In this document: positions 46,401 through 56,835 of the stretch, one piece after another | How positions within the stretch are numbered: the stretch's first letter is position 1 | How the letters are laid out: every line of letters starts with the position of its first letter | Source: Bemisia tabaci | Taxonomy: Eukaryota > Arthropoda > Insecta > Hemiptera > Aleyrodidae | NCBI RefSeq assembly: GCF_918797505.1 | Contig: NC_092798.1 | Coordinates: 12,289,501-12,353,500 of the forward strand | Direction: 5' to 3' | DNA: 64,000 bases | The notes under the pieces: model-generated | The model's input: only the letters and a program-made list of their open reading frames with translations | The model's database searches: none | What the model was told of the DNA's origin: nothing | Translations under genes and position numbers: made by a program

Positions 46401-46986
46401 TTGAGCTGAACGAAAGTAAGCACTGTTAACCACCTGCGGAGGCACAAAAAACATGAAAGTGCAGCCGCTCGAAACCCACTTTTCCCGCGATAAAACGACT
46501 CTTCGACATTTTTGCAGTTAGGTCGTTTTCGAACGACGATACTCAAATTTTGAATCACCGCAAGGGTCCACTTTCTCAAAGCAGTGCCAAACTTGATGCA
46601 CAAATAGTTGCATCATGTCCAGATGCAAGTATTCGCTGTCTGCTGTTGTTTGTGTTGCATTCTCAAGGCTCTGAAGGCGTTGTAATTCTTGACTGAGCTC
46701 AACAGAATCGCATCAAGTTCTACCAAGTTTCAAACTCGGAGGAAAGGTTTTAAGTCTCACTCCTCCATCAAACCCAATGTAAAATGACCAAGTTCAGCGA
46801 TTTTTTTTCGTTCAAATTATTTCTTCTCGACTTTGAATTCTCGACAGGAGGAAATTTACGACTAATTAATGTCAGAACTACTGTCAGCTCATTTTACTCT
46901 TAATGCGACCTGGTACGTTTCTGTATAAATCGGTCCAAATAATGGATAGCTTTAGCTGCGTTTTCAGTTGGAATGTAGGTTTTGTC
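46401..46986. other. No gene recognised
   Basis: Includes a single GTTGCATC motif of family H type near 46607. Confidence 0.4.
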
Positions 46987-47208
46987 GAAAGAGAAGTCTC
47001 TTGGATCTCGAGTCCTGACTCTTAAAACATTTTACCAGAAAAATACTCCTGATTCAATCGAACTTTCGCTTGAGTCGAGGGTTGAGCCTCTTAATTTAAG
47101 GGGATTTCCTTTTGATTCAAGCCAAAATCCGATTGAATCAGGAGTATTTTTTCTTGTCAAGTTTTTTAAGAGCTTAAACTCTTGATCCAAGCGAATTTTT
47201 TTCTAGTG
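46987..47208. mobile_element. Family E foldback element, diverged
   Basis: Order of motifs as in the other copies (GATTCAATCGAACTTTCGCT ... CCGATTGAATCAGGAGTA), ends diverged. Confidence 0.7.
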
Positions 47209-48150
47209 TTCGCTCATGTATTTGTCGTTAGCCCATCATCTATCCCCCCTCCCTCCCCACTCTAATTAATTTGTGAGAGAAGAAGCGTGGACGGCACGAG
47301 CCAAGCGAAACGGAGCGGAAAGACGTCGGTTCGGCCGGAACTGAACGTTTTGTTGTGGGAATTTGCGCCGTGTGCGGCGGCGCGCAGTAGGCCGAGGCCT
47401 AGCATTTCGTGGATTAAAACCACCATACCGGAATTTATAGGGCAGAACAGTTGAGGAATGAATGAATTAAAATAAAATGTGCTCACAGCCTGGAGAGATT
47501 CATGCTACAAATTCAGCTTCAGTCATCAATTTTTTCACGGAAAATCGAGAGGTTGGACGAGAACAACGAGAGAAGAATCTTGTGCATACCGATTACCGAG
47601 TGACTTGAACGCTCGGTAAGAAAGGAGGAGAGCAAAACAACTCACACCGTTCTCTCCTTTACGAATTATCGTGGATGTATGGACTTTTCCCAACGTCAAG
47701 ATGGTTTTTGGGTTAAGTGAATTGATGTATTCATTGCTGATTTCATTCAATACTGAAATTTTGTTCTAACATTCGAATTTGTGAAAATTGGCACTGAAAA
47801 GGCCGAAAAACTGGCCTTTAGCTGGCGAAAAAGTCTGATGGAAGGCTTCAAAGTTGGTGAGCTTCACAGAGAGTGACGAGAGACGAGACGTACAGACGAG
47901 AGAGCTCCGTTTTACTGAGAGTTAATCCCTGTAGCAAGTGTAGCACCCATTTCTGATTGGCTCCCGTGTTCTAGGCTCCTAGGGTGTCACAAACCGCCAC
48001 CAGGATTCACGTAAAGTCCGGATCCCTCATCAAGTTTCACCGTACTCAGGTCTGATTGCTCGTCTAAATTAGCAGAATTTTTGGTGAACATTTCTCAGCC
48101 CCATCCCCGTAAAAATTGAATTTATTCGAGTCAATTTTGCAACTTTGGGT
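47209..48150. other. No gene recognised
   Basis: A small CpG-rich patch at 47280-47410; no exon-like reading. Confidence 0.4.
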
Positions 48151-48780
48151 TCCTTCGTCTTTGCACTGATGATAAATTATAAAGTCGACGTAATTCCCTC
48201 AGGAGAACCGCCCGTCCCCGTCATCTCATGGAATTTTATCTGTTCGTATGTTGCAGGCTCGCAGCGGCGCCGTTATCGTTTTTTTCGGTGCGGGAAGTTG
48301 GAAGTTGCTCTGGAGACATTCCGGGAACCGATCGTCGCCGTGCCCTCCTTATCTCCGAGCTTCGAGGAACCGAACAGGAATCCTTCCCGAGGTAAGACAT
48401 TTTTCTCCCTTGAAGCTCCGACGGGCGCCAGTCTGTCGCCGTGGCCGACCGGCCGGAAGACGAATCACAGCCGGGTCGGGTCTTGTTGCTGTACTGAAAG
48501 TCAGCAATATCAGTAACACCCACGATGAATGAAATTTTGTTTTTGTCGATAGTTCGATAAGCTCGGTTGCTCAATCGCCGGTAGCTTCGCTTCAGTGGCG
48601 CCGCCTCCGGTGATCGATAAGCATTACGCGAATTTTTGTCTCGCTGAAATTCGAAACTCCAGACCTGTCCCTGCCTCCCCCCCCATCCCTCTCCCTTCCT
48701 TTTCATCACGCATTTGGTGCTTAAACAGGCCTGCATCTCCTTCGAAAGTTATGTCACGCTTTGCGAGACCCCTTTTTACG
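48150..48780. other. GC-rich island 8 with an exon-like segment
   Basis: The segment 48257-48391 lies between an acceptor-like TTCGTATGTTGCAG and a donor-like GTAAGA and is open in two frames, one reading SQRRRYRFFRCGKLEVALET. The same patch has a 166-codon minus-strand ORF. It might be a downstream exon of the gene starting at 27777, but the phases do not decide this. Confidence 0.3.
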
Positions 48781-48819
48781 TACAGTGAAAATAAGTCTCT
48801 CGAATCCAGAGCCCCGCAG

Positions 48820-49096
48820 GCCGATTATTGACTTTAATAGACATAGCTGTACACAAAGAAGACAAAATAGATATGGAGGGAGCCTTAGCCTATTGGTGGA
48901 AGCGGGTGGTTGCCATGGACAAACGAGGTAGCTAATATAGACTAACTATCAGCAACCCACGACAGACCCGACAGTTGGTTCATCATTTTCTCCCTTAGTC
49001 TATAGGAATCACCCACTTCAACCAATAGGATTGCTCCATACCCCGTATGTCTTCTTTGTCTATAGCTTTGTCTATCAATTTCACTAATCAGTCGGC
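48820..49096. mobile_element. Family I MITE, copy 2 (277 bp)
   Basis: Ends GCCGATTATTGACTTTAATA and CAATTTCACTAATCAGTCGGC. Inner TATAGACTAA/TTAGTCTATA blocks. Confidence 0.7.
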
Positions 49097-49109
49097 AGAG
49101 TCTTATACA

Positions 49110-49250
49110 ATTTGACAAGAAAATACTCAGATTTCGTCGGATTTTTGCTTGAATCGAGAGCTAAGCCTCTTGATTCAATCGGATTTTTGCTTCAATCAGA
49201 GGGAAATCCGCTCAAATGAAGAGGCCTGGCTCTCGATTCAAACAAAAAGC
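49110..49250. repeat. Family E relic
   Basis: TTTGACAAGAAAATACTCAG and CGGATTTTTGCTT motifs in family E order, without terminal ends. Confidence 0.5.
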
Positions 49251-49629
49251 AAGCAGTAATAGTAGGTTTGGTAGCATCAAAAGTTCCAAAAAAATACAGC
49301 ATGTAAACCAGCCCAGCACGTAAGCATCGAGCCCTCCATTTCGATCTCTCATCCAGTTTCACTATTTTCTCCCATTTTCGACCCCGAATTTTTCTAATCC
49401 AGACAGAAATAATTTTGGTTAAGATAACGCCCAATCAATTGTTTGCCTTGTCTATTTGAACTTGGCGCATGATGCAACTGGCCTGAGCGTGACGTAACTC
49501 GTGCAGTGTGCACTCGGATGTCGAGTTTTTGATAGACGGGTGCATTTTGTAATCAGCTGAATTTCCTAGCGATTAATCAGGGAATTCGGCCCGAAAAATA
49601 ATTTCAAGAGGTCATAAAAGCGCGAGCAA

Positions 49630-50134
49630 CGCACAGTGGATCGAGTCAAATAGAGAGGCCGAACCTGAAATTTTTTACTGTGGTTGTCTACAAGTCCGGA
49701 AAAAATACTGGTTTGTTAAGGGCGGTCCGGAGCAACTGAAAAAGTGCGGGAATTCCGCAAGATGGTCCGTAATTTTCTCATTTTTTGTCATTTTTGTCGC
49801 AATTAGAGCGAGAAATTCACAATTTCGAAATTTCTCGGATTTCGTCAAATGAAGGTACTGAAAAAGTACTGAAGAATTTTTCTGTTGAGGAGGTTATTGA
49901 ATTTCTTGGGATTACTGAAAAAGTACTAATTTTTGACCAGCCTGTTTTAGTAGACACCCTGTGATGTCTATTTCGTCACATTTTAAATTCCAAGGGGTGC
50001 ATTAATGAGAAAATTTTACGAGGGAACCAGTGGAACCACTTTTAGAACCTCAAAAGTTCGTATAAACGGAGTCTTAAACTTTTAAATTTTCTAAATTTTG
50101 TCCATGCTCTCCTATTGACTCGATCCACGGTGCA
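49630..50134. mobile_element. Family L MITE, copy 2, interrupted
   Basis: CGCACAGTGGATCGAGTCAA at the left and TTGACTCGATCCACGGTGC at the right. The interior matches copy 1 on both sides of the family C insertion. Confidence 0.75.
49681..49961. mobile_element. Family C MITE, copy 2, inside family L
   Basis: The left end is degraded (TGGTTGTCTACAAG); the right end TAGTAGACACCCTG is intact. Interior colinear with copy 1. Confidence 0.75.
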
Positions 50135-50298
50135 ACGGTCCCATCGTGCATCTCAAAGCGAGGAATACATCAGGTTTCTAAAATCATCTGAATGGTTTCT
50201 CTCGCTGCAACGTGCTTCGTGTCTGGTCGTAGATGTTTGATGATGTTCGGTAGTAGCTCGGTGCCGTACCGGAGATAAGATATCTCTTTGTCCTCTAG

Positions 50299-50561
50299 TT
50301 AGACCGCGCTAAGCAGAAAGGAACCAAGCCACATCAGATATTGCCAAACTTACTTAATTCGGCAATTTCATTTTTTACATGAGAACGGATGTTCAGATTT
50401 TTGTGTAAATTTCAGTGAATTTTCTTCATAGCACGAAGCAAATTCCCCAAAATTTTCACAGAGATCCGTACAAACGTTCTCCTGTGAAACACTAGATTGC
50501 TCAGTTAAACTTGGCAGTAGCTGATGTCGCTTGGTTTCTTTCTGCTAAACGCGGTCCAGTT
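50299..50561. mobile_element. Family G MITE (263 bp)
   Basis: AGACCGCGCTAAGCAGAAAG at the left, CTTTCTGCTAAACGCGGTCC at the right, with the TATTGCCAAA/TTGGCAGTAG blocks inside. Confidence 0.8.
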
Positions 50562-51400
50562 GTGAGATGCCGCACCGCTCAGGGTTGCTGCTTTGAAGAA
50601 CTAGATGAAGACAACCCCCTCTCCATCCACCTCCCTTTCCTCCCGGGTTACCGATGCGATGGCTGGGCCTCAGGATCGAATGTCGAGACTCATAAGACTG
50701 CTTGTCGAATAATTTTAAGCGACAAGTACAGTCGCAAAGAAAGGGCCATGTCGTCGGTCAAATCCGTCTAGTCTGGTCGAAAATTCGAAATTTCAAATCA
50801 TCCCAAACGCCATCAAGTAGTACTGACAATGAAACCAAATGTTTTTATTCTGATAATAGATATGTGTGTAATGGATTAATTCGTCTTCAGGAACTATGAA
50901 ACCAACGTAAATACAATCTATGGCTTCCTTTTTATTTAAGCCATTCGCAGCTATAATTCAATTGAAATTTTTATCCAAATTAAACAGGCTGTCCTATCGG
51001 GCCTTATGGCCCTCGTCAAATGGTATGTTTATACTCTTCCGATTGAAGCACCCGATTGGAGTTTGGGATTTTTCGATTATGCCGGAACATAGGTGGTTCA
51101 AGACACTACGAAGGGGGATCCGGGGGGTTTCCCTAAAAAAATTTATGAAATTCTTAAGCATCTATTTTGCCCTTCTAGTCAATTTTGTCATGAATTATCA
51201 CCAAATATGAGGATTTTTTTCTTCTTCTTTCCTCCATTCCTTCCTTTTCCCCCATTTTTTTTTCGCGTACGCCCCCTACGCCCCCTTCCCCCTCCAGGGG
51301 TTCGTCTTTTGGCCGGAAAAAGTCAGGGAATCGTAAGGTATCATCACATGGAACTCCCAATCCTATTAATTTATTCACTTCACATTCATCCGTTTGATTT
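50562..51400. other. No gene recognised
   Basis: A patch at 50580-50700 reads CCFEELDEDNPLSIHLPFLP in an 86-codon ORF, protein-like but unplaced. A C-rich stretch at 51240-51300 follows. Confidence 0.35.
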
Positions 51401-51700
51401 TTTTCACGACGATGTGTCCGGAAATCCGGCAATCCGGTGGCGAGGGGCAGCGATTCCAAGGAGCCCGGTAACTCGATGCCCCGGTTCGGAGAAATGCAGT
51501 GGATCTGAATGGAGGGCATGGGTATGGGTATGGGCATTAGGCAGAGAGGTACGAAACCCCACTCGTCGAATCCGAAGGTCAGGGCTCAGGGCGAGCTCCG
51601 TAGTGGGCCCTCCAACCCTCGTTCCTTCCGCGGGTCCCCGTTGCCAACTCATCGAGCTCGCGATCGTCCAGCCCTTTCTTTGGGTGGAAATGAATGAGAG
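51400..51700. other. GC-rich island 9
   Basis: Lies within a 210-codon plus-strand ORF (51093-51725) whose reading is mostly Pro/Arg/Phe-rich low complexity; no domain recognised. Confidence 0.3.
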
Positions 51701-51791
51701 TCCTCTAATTACACTGGCAAGGTGACAAGTTCTTGAAGAATCGTTGAAAACCCGGAAAAATCAGGACTTTTTGCCGAACCCTGCATTCAGT

Positions 51792-52192
51792 AGGGTGTAT
51801 CAGGATTTGAGGTCCATCAGGATTTAATCATGATTTCATCAGGATTTGAGGAAGATTCTGTCGTAAAATTAGGATTTGAGGAAAAATCTGTCGTTAAATT
51901 AGGATTTGAGGAAAAATCTGCCGTGAAATCTGGACTTGAAGAAAAATATGTCGTAAAATCAGAATTTGAGGAAAATTTATCGTGAAATCAGGATTTGAAG
52001 AAAAATATGCCGTAAAATCAGGATTTGAGGAAAGCACTTGTTTTCGATCCTTAAAACTTAATTCTAGAGTTCTGCTTTCGCACATGCTGTATGCAGAAAT
52101 GTCAAGTTTTCTCCGTATTAAATCAGGATGTAGCCGTCAAAAATCAGGATAAATCAGGATTTCCCACAATGAAAAATTACTTTACACCCTGG
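51792..52192. mobile_element. Element with a tandem 30-bp core
   Basis: AGGGTGTATCAGGATTT at the left and TTTACACCCT at the right are inverted. Inside, about six units of 30 bp (TCAGGATTTGAGGAAAAAT type) fill 51839-52035. The repetitive minus-strand ORF here (NPDFT repeats) is a consequence. Confidence 0.6.
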
Positions 52193-52324
52193 TCAAGGAA
52201 TTCGCCACCCTGTCCCACATTCCTTGGCGACTTTCTTTGTCCTTTTCTTCTCAGTGGAATTATATAAGTACTGCTGCCTGTATTTTCGGCATCATGTAAT
52301 GTGCATGCAATAAATAGTCCGATT

Positions 52325-52479
52325 TCCAACTTTTCAGACAATATTGTTCGCAGGTCAATCTAAAATCTCTGAAAATTTAAAGGACAAATATGCGTAACTT
52401 CCTTTCAAAATAAACATCGTATCGGATAAATTTTGGCAAGTCTCAAATGTACATACGGCGTTTTTTCTCAGCATGACAG
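52325..52479. repeat. Family B right half
   Basis: Matches the right half of family B and ends GCATGACAG, separated by TACG from the full copy that follows. Confidence 0.65.
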
Positions 52480-52483
52480 TACG

Positions 52484-52736
52484 CTGCCGCGCTAAGGAAG
52501 AACGCCGTATGAACATTCTAGAGTAGCCAAATTTTCCTCAATAAAATGTTCATTTGGGGGGAAAGTTATGAATATTTTTCTTTAAAATTTTCTGGAACTT
52601 TAGGTGAAATTGCAAACAATATTATCTGAAAAATTGGAAGAAAAATATTCATACGTATACCCGAAAATTCGTGTTTCATAAATGGAAATTTGGCAACGCC
52701 TGAAGGTTTATACGGCGTTCTTCCTTAGCATGGCAG
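52484..52736. mobile_element. Family B MITE (253 bp)
   Basis: CTGCCGCGCTAAGGAAGAAC at the left, GTTCTTCCTTAGCATGGCAG at the right, TACG directly on both sides. Confidence 0.88.
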
Positions 52737-52809
52737 TACGGTAAGGTACACTTTTACTTTACGGCCATGTTGGGTTGTTTGACTGATTCTTAAGGATACT
52801 TTGATGAAT

Positions 52810-53050
52810 GGCAACAGCGGCGGAGCTGAATTGAAATCGAGGCATGTGTGCGGAGATTCGCTCGGAGTGGGGATGGGTCCGCGATTTTGACCCACCCCAA
52901 CGCGAGGCGGACTGCCAGCGTAGTAGCGCCCTAAGCCCGAGTTGCCAATTTCGTTACCTTGAAAAACCGCGCCCGAAGGGTGCCCAGCCACCCTCCGAGG
53001 GGCCTTTAAAGCCTCCAAGGGGGCTCCCGCTCAACTCAACTCTTTTGCCC
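52810..53050. other. GC-rich island 10
   Basis: Overlapping 97-codon ORFs on opposite strands; no domain recognised. Confidence 0.3.
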
Positions 53051-53108
53051 TCAATTTTGATCCTGTCACCAACGCCCTGCTTTTCATTTTTCCCGCGTTC
53101 CTCCAATT

Positions 53109-53361
53109 CTGCCGTGCTAAGGAAGAACGCCGTATGAGCATTCGATAGTTACCAAATTTCCTTTGATAAAATGTTTATTTTTGAGGAAATTTATGCATTT
53201 TTTCCTTTGAAAATTGCAGACACTTTAGATCAAATTACAAACAAAATTATCTGAGAAATTGGTAGACAAATATTCAAAAATGTTCCTACAAATTAGTGAT
53301 TTGCCTGAGGAAATTTGGCAACGTCTGAAGGCGCATACGGCGTTTTTCCTAAGCACGGCAG
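53109..53361. mobile_element. Family B MITE (253 bp)
   Basis: CTGCCGTGCTAAGGAAGAAC and CGTTTTTCCTAAGCACGGCAG ends, AATT on both sides. Confidence 0.88.
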
Positions 53362-53412
53362 AATTGTCCTTGTGTGGGGGAGGGGGAGCTTCTTCCGTGA
53401 CCCTGAGTAACT

Positions 53413-53600
53413 CTGCCGCGCTTAGGGAAAGTGTCATATAGAAATTCAGACGTTGCGAAATTTTTTCAGGTCGAATATTTATTCTTTACAAGACATGCAA
53501 GTGTACCCCTAAAATTTTCAGTAGCTCTAGATTATGTCGGGTATCAAATTCTCTGAAAAATTATGTGAAGAACGATTCCAGTGTTCCAGAATATTCGTAT
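53413..53600. repeat. Family B, left part only
   Basis: CTGCCGCGCTTAGGGAAAGT and diverged interior, cut off before the family C copy. Confidence 0.55.
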
Positions 53601-53612
53601 TATATCGATTTG

Positions 53613-53906
53613 CTGGGTGTCCACAAGACCTGAAATAGTACTGATTTTTTAAGGGCGGTCCGGAAGTTCTGAAAAGGCGCGGAAATTCCGTCAGATGGTC
53701 CGGAATTTTTTTCATTTTCTTGTCATTTTTGCCGCAATTTGAGCGAGAAATTCAAATACTAGAAATTTTTCGAATTTCGTCAAATGGAGGTACTGAAAAA
53801 GCACTGAATTTTTCTGTCGGAGGAGGTACTGAGTTTCCTGGGAATGTGCTGAAAAAGTACTGTGAAAGTACTTATTTTTGACCAGTCTGTTTTAGTAGAT
53901 ACCCTG
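53613..53906. mobile_element. Family C MITE, copy 3
   Basis: CTGGGTGTCCACAAG at the left, TAGTAGATACCCTG at the right. Confidence 0.8.
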
Positions 53907-54099
53907 ATCTGCGATCTGTTGATCATTATCCTCGTAAAATTTCGCCGGAAGCTTGATAGCACCGTTGGTTCTTCTCGGCAGCACAGTCGTGATAACTCGA
54001 ACTCCATCGATTTTTGACTGAGTCATTGGCAATCATTGTGCATTCACTATTTTGTGAAAAACCGAGGTTTTGTAAATGAAATCGCAAACCTCAAAGGAT

Positions 54100-54430
54100 G
54101 CTTTGGCTGGAACTCGATCGATCGATTTTTTTTTCTTTTTTTGACAACTCAAGTACGGTTTGGCATCTTGGCCAGCGGAGTTCCTCGGAGATCCTGGTTC
54201 TTGGGGGCCTTTTTGCGTTGGGCTCCGCGCGCATGATCTCACCGGATTGTCTTCCATCCGAGTGTTGGGCCCATTCTTTTGTCGAGCGAGGTTCTCGTTT
54301 TGTCGCTTTGTTGTCTGCATTTTTCGAGGCCCAACTCGACAGCCAGCGGATCCGCAGGCCTCATTTCCTTCTGTGGATCTAGAAAAGCGTCCTTGCCGAC
54401 GCTCCGTGACCTTGATCGGATGCGTTTGAG
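54100..54430. other. GC-rich island 11
   Basis: Three overlapping ORFs of 66-95 codons on two strands; none recognised. Confidence 0.3.
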
Positions 54431-54528
54431 CTAGGGTCTACACTCAAAATGCATGTGAAAATCCAGAATAGTCAGGAAAAACTTGGACGGAATCAGGGAA
54501 TCGAATGAAATTAATTTTTCTCCCAACA

Positions 54529-54670
54529 GTTGGGCCAAGTTAAGCAGAAAGGATCAAATCCACGTTAGCCATTGCCAAATCTAACTAGGCAATTCAATTT
54601 TTGTACAAGAAAACGTTTGTGCGGATTCCTTTGAAAATTTTAAGGAATTCGCTCCGTAATTTGCAGAAGA
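54529..54670. repeat. Family G left half
   Basis: GGGCCAAGTTAAGCAGAAAG and the following family G sequence; the right half is missing. Confidence 0.6.
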
Positions 54671-54688
54671 TGCACACTCCAGAATAAT

Positions 54689-54835
54689 TTGACAAGCAAA
54701 AATACTCATGATTTAATCAGATACTTGAATCGAAAAACAATCCGCTTAAATGAAGAGGCTCGAAGCAAAAAATCGACTGAATCAAGATTATTTTTTCTCG
54801 TCAAATTCTTTAAGAGTAAGGATCCTGGATGCAGA
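54689..54835. repeat. Family E relic
   Basis: GACAAGCAAAAATACTCATG ... GAATCAAGATTATTTTTTCT in family E order. Confidence 0.5.
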
Positions 54836-54839
54836 AGAC

Positions 54840-55330
54840 TTTTTTGCAGCCTGTGGACCTGCGCGGAGCGAGACTTCTCGTTCATTGGACCCTTGGCCCT
54901 CGCAGGAAGAATATTCCTGTAGCCTATTGCATATCCTAGGGACAAGGATAAATTCGTCTCTCGGCTGACGAAATAGCGTAACTATACCACGAGATGAGCC
55001 TGGGAAAGTGTTGAGTTATACGGAGGAAAGGGTTCATGGCGAAATGTAGTTGCGCTTTTTTTGTCAAGAGGGCGACGAATCGGAGGAGGAGCCAGGAATG
55101 CTTATTGCGCTCACCTCATTCCGTAATCGGACTGGATCTGGGATCCAACTCTGTATCATCCGGTGGATCCGCCATCCAGTGCGACATGACACTGCTATGC
55201 TATATCGCCATTCATACATATTCATAATCCGCCGCGCATACCGCCATCGTAACGATTTTCGACCTCCGCAGGTTGTCATCTCGAGGTTTATTTCATATTT
55301 TCCGCCCGAGAACCACCTGCTCATAGCTTT
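54840..55330. other. GC-rich island 12
   Basis: A reading EGDESEEEPGMLIALTSFRN (about 55068-55127) in a 165-codon ORF is protein-like, but no splice sites or domain support it. Confidence 0.3.
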
Positions 55331-55358
55331 CAAAATTCAAACATCGTGTCGGGAAAAC

Positions 55359-55645
55359 CAGGGTGTCTACAATTCCGGAAGTTGTACTGATTTTTTAAGG
55401 GCGGTCCGGAAGTACTGTAAAAGTGCGGAAATTTCGCTCCGGAATTTTGTTTCATTTTTTTGGCATTTCTGTCGCGATTTGAGCGAGAAATTCAAATTTT
55501 TGGAATTTTTCGAATTTCGTCTAATGGAGGTACTAAAAAAGTTCTGAATTTTTCTGTTGAGGAGGTACTGAATTTTTTGGGAATGTCCTGAAAAAGTACT
55601 GTAAAAGTACTGATTTTTGGCCAGCCTGTTTTAGTAGACACCCTG
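55359..55645. mobile_element. Family C MITE, copy 4 (287 bp)
   Basis: CAGGGTGTCTACAATTCCGG at the left, TAGTAGACACCCTG at the right. Confidence 0.85.
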
Positions 55646-56150
55646 GTCTAGAGACCGGGAGAATTGGGAAATGTCAGGGAAATTAGGGAATCCGCAAAAA
55701 TTCGGCATGTCAGGAAATTTTATTATACGAGCGATTTTTGTGTCAGGGAAACGTCAGGGAAATCGAAAAACACGGATTTTTCGGAAAATGATACGCAAAT
55801 TTTATTCTTGCGGTAATTTCTACCAAAATTTCTACCAGCATTCTGATTATGTCTTTTAAATTTTAAAAATGAGGCAAAAATGACTCGCACAAGTCTAGGC
55901 GTCATATATTTTGCTCTATTTTATTCACTATATTCCTAAGATATGCACAAATTCCTACTTACATCTAATCAGTTCAACCGTGTCGAAAAATCAGCAATAT
56001 TTTTCCATATTGTCATGGAAATGCCTGGGAATTATTTTTTCCGTCTGTCAGGGAATTGTGAGTTTTCCCCCGTTTTTTTGGCAGTTTGTCGGGAAAATCA
56101 GGGAAATGTTCGGAATTTTTGATTTGGTAATTGCTGCGCACCCCTGAAAC
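55646..56150. repeat. Family D-related sequence
   Basis: Clusters of TCAGGGAAA at 55670-55760 and 56040-56110 around a plain AT-rich middle; ends not clear. Confidence 0.45.
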
Positions 56151-56343
56151 CCTGCGCAAACAATCCGTAATTGTCAGCAAATAGCAGTTACTTTGTGTTG
56201 CATTAAAAAAATGAAAATTCAGAAGCGAAAGGAACATGAAGTTAGAAAGTATCTGTTGTTCTATTTGATAATGGTAGATATACCCAAAAAAGTAAGGCAG
56301 CTACAAACTTAACGAATTCAGACTTAACTAACTTGCATGACTC

Positions 56344-56835
56344 GAAGGAAATCACCATGATGAAATAACGTCGAGCTGTGGAATCAATAATGTCAGCTAA
56401 AACTGATTTAATGAGACTGATGTGATTTTCCTGTAGATATTTTTCAGAAAAATGGTCCGCTCTTGATTGTTGAAGACAATCGAGAAGATGAGACACCTGT
56501 GATCGTATTGAATTCTGCTTCAACCGAACCCAAATGACCAGAAGGAATTCACCATGATGAGACTTCCATCACTGGAATCAATAATGTCAGCTTTAAAACT
56601 GATTTAATGAGACTGATGTGATTTTCCGATGGACTTTTTTTTGTTTTTTAAAATATTGTACTCCTAATTGTTAAGGCAATCAATAAGATAGGGCTCTTGT
56701 GGCCGCAATGAATTCTGATTCGATCAACCCAAATAATTTAAAGGAAATCACCATGATGAAACTTCCATCTCTGGAATCAATAATGTCAGCTTCAAAACTG
56801 ATTTAATGAACTGATGTGATTGCCCTGTAAAATGA
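56344..56835. repeat. Tandem repeat, about 2.5 units of 197-199 bp
   Basis: Units start GAAGGAAATCACCATGATGA at 56344, 56541 and 56740 and include GGAATCAATAATGTCAGCTT and CTGATTTAATGA. Identity between units is high. Confidence 0.88.

Noticed and set aside
46196..46603. A 135-codon minus-strand frame
   Set aside because: About half of it is the family G element.
48236..48736. A 166-codon minus-strand frame
   Set aside because: Overlaps an equally plausible plus-strand exon-like segment; no domain; GC-rich island composition.
51093..51725. A 210-codon plus-strand frame as a gene
   Set aside because: Phe/Pro-rich and Arg/Gly-rich low-complexity reading with an opposite-strand shadow; no splice or domain evidence.
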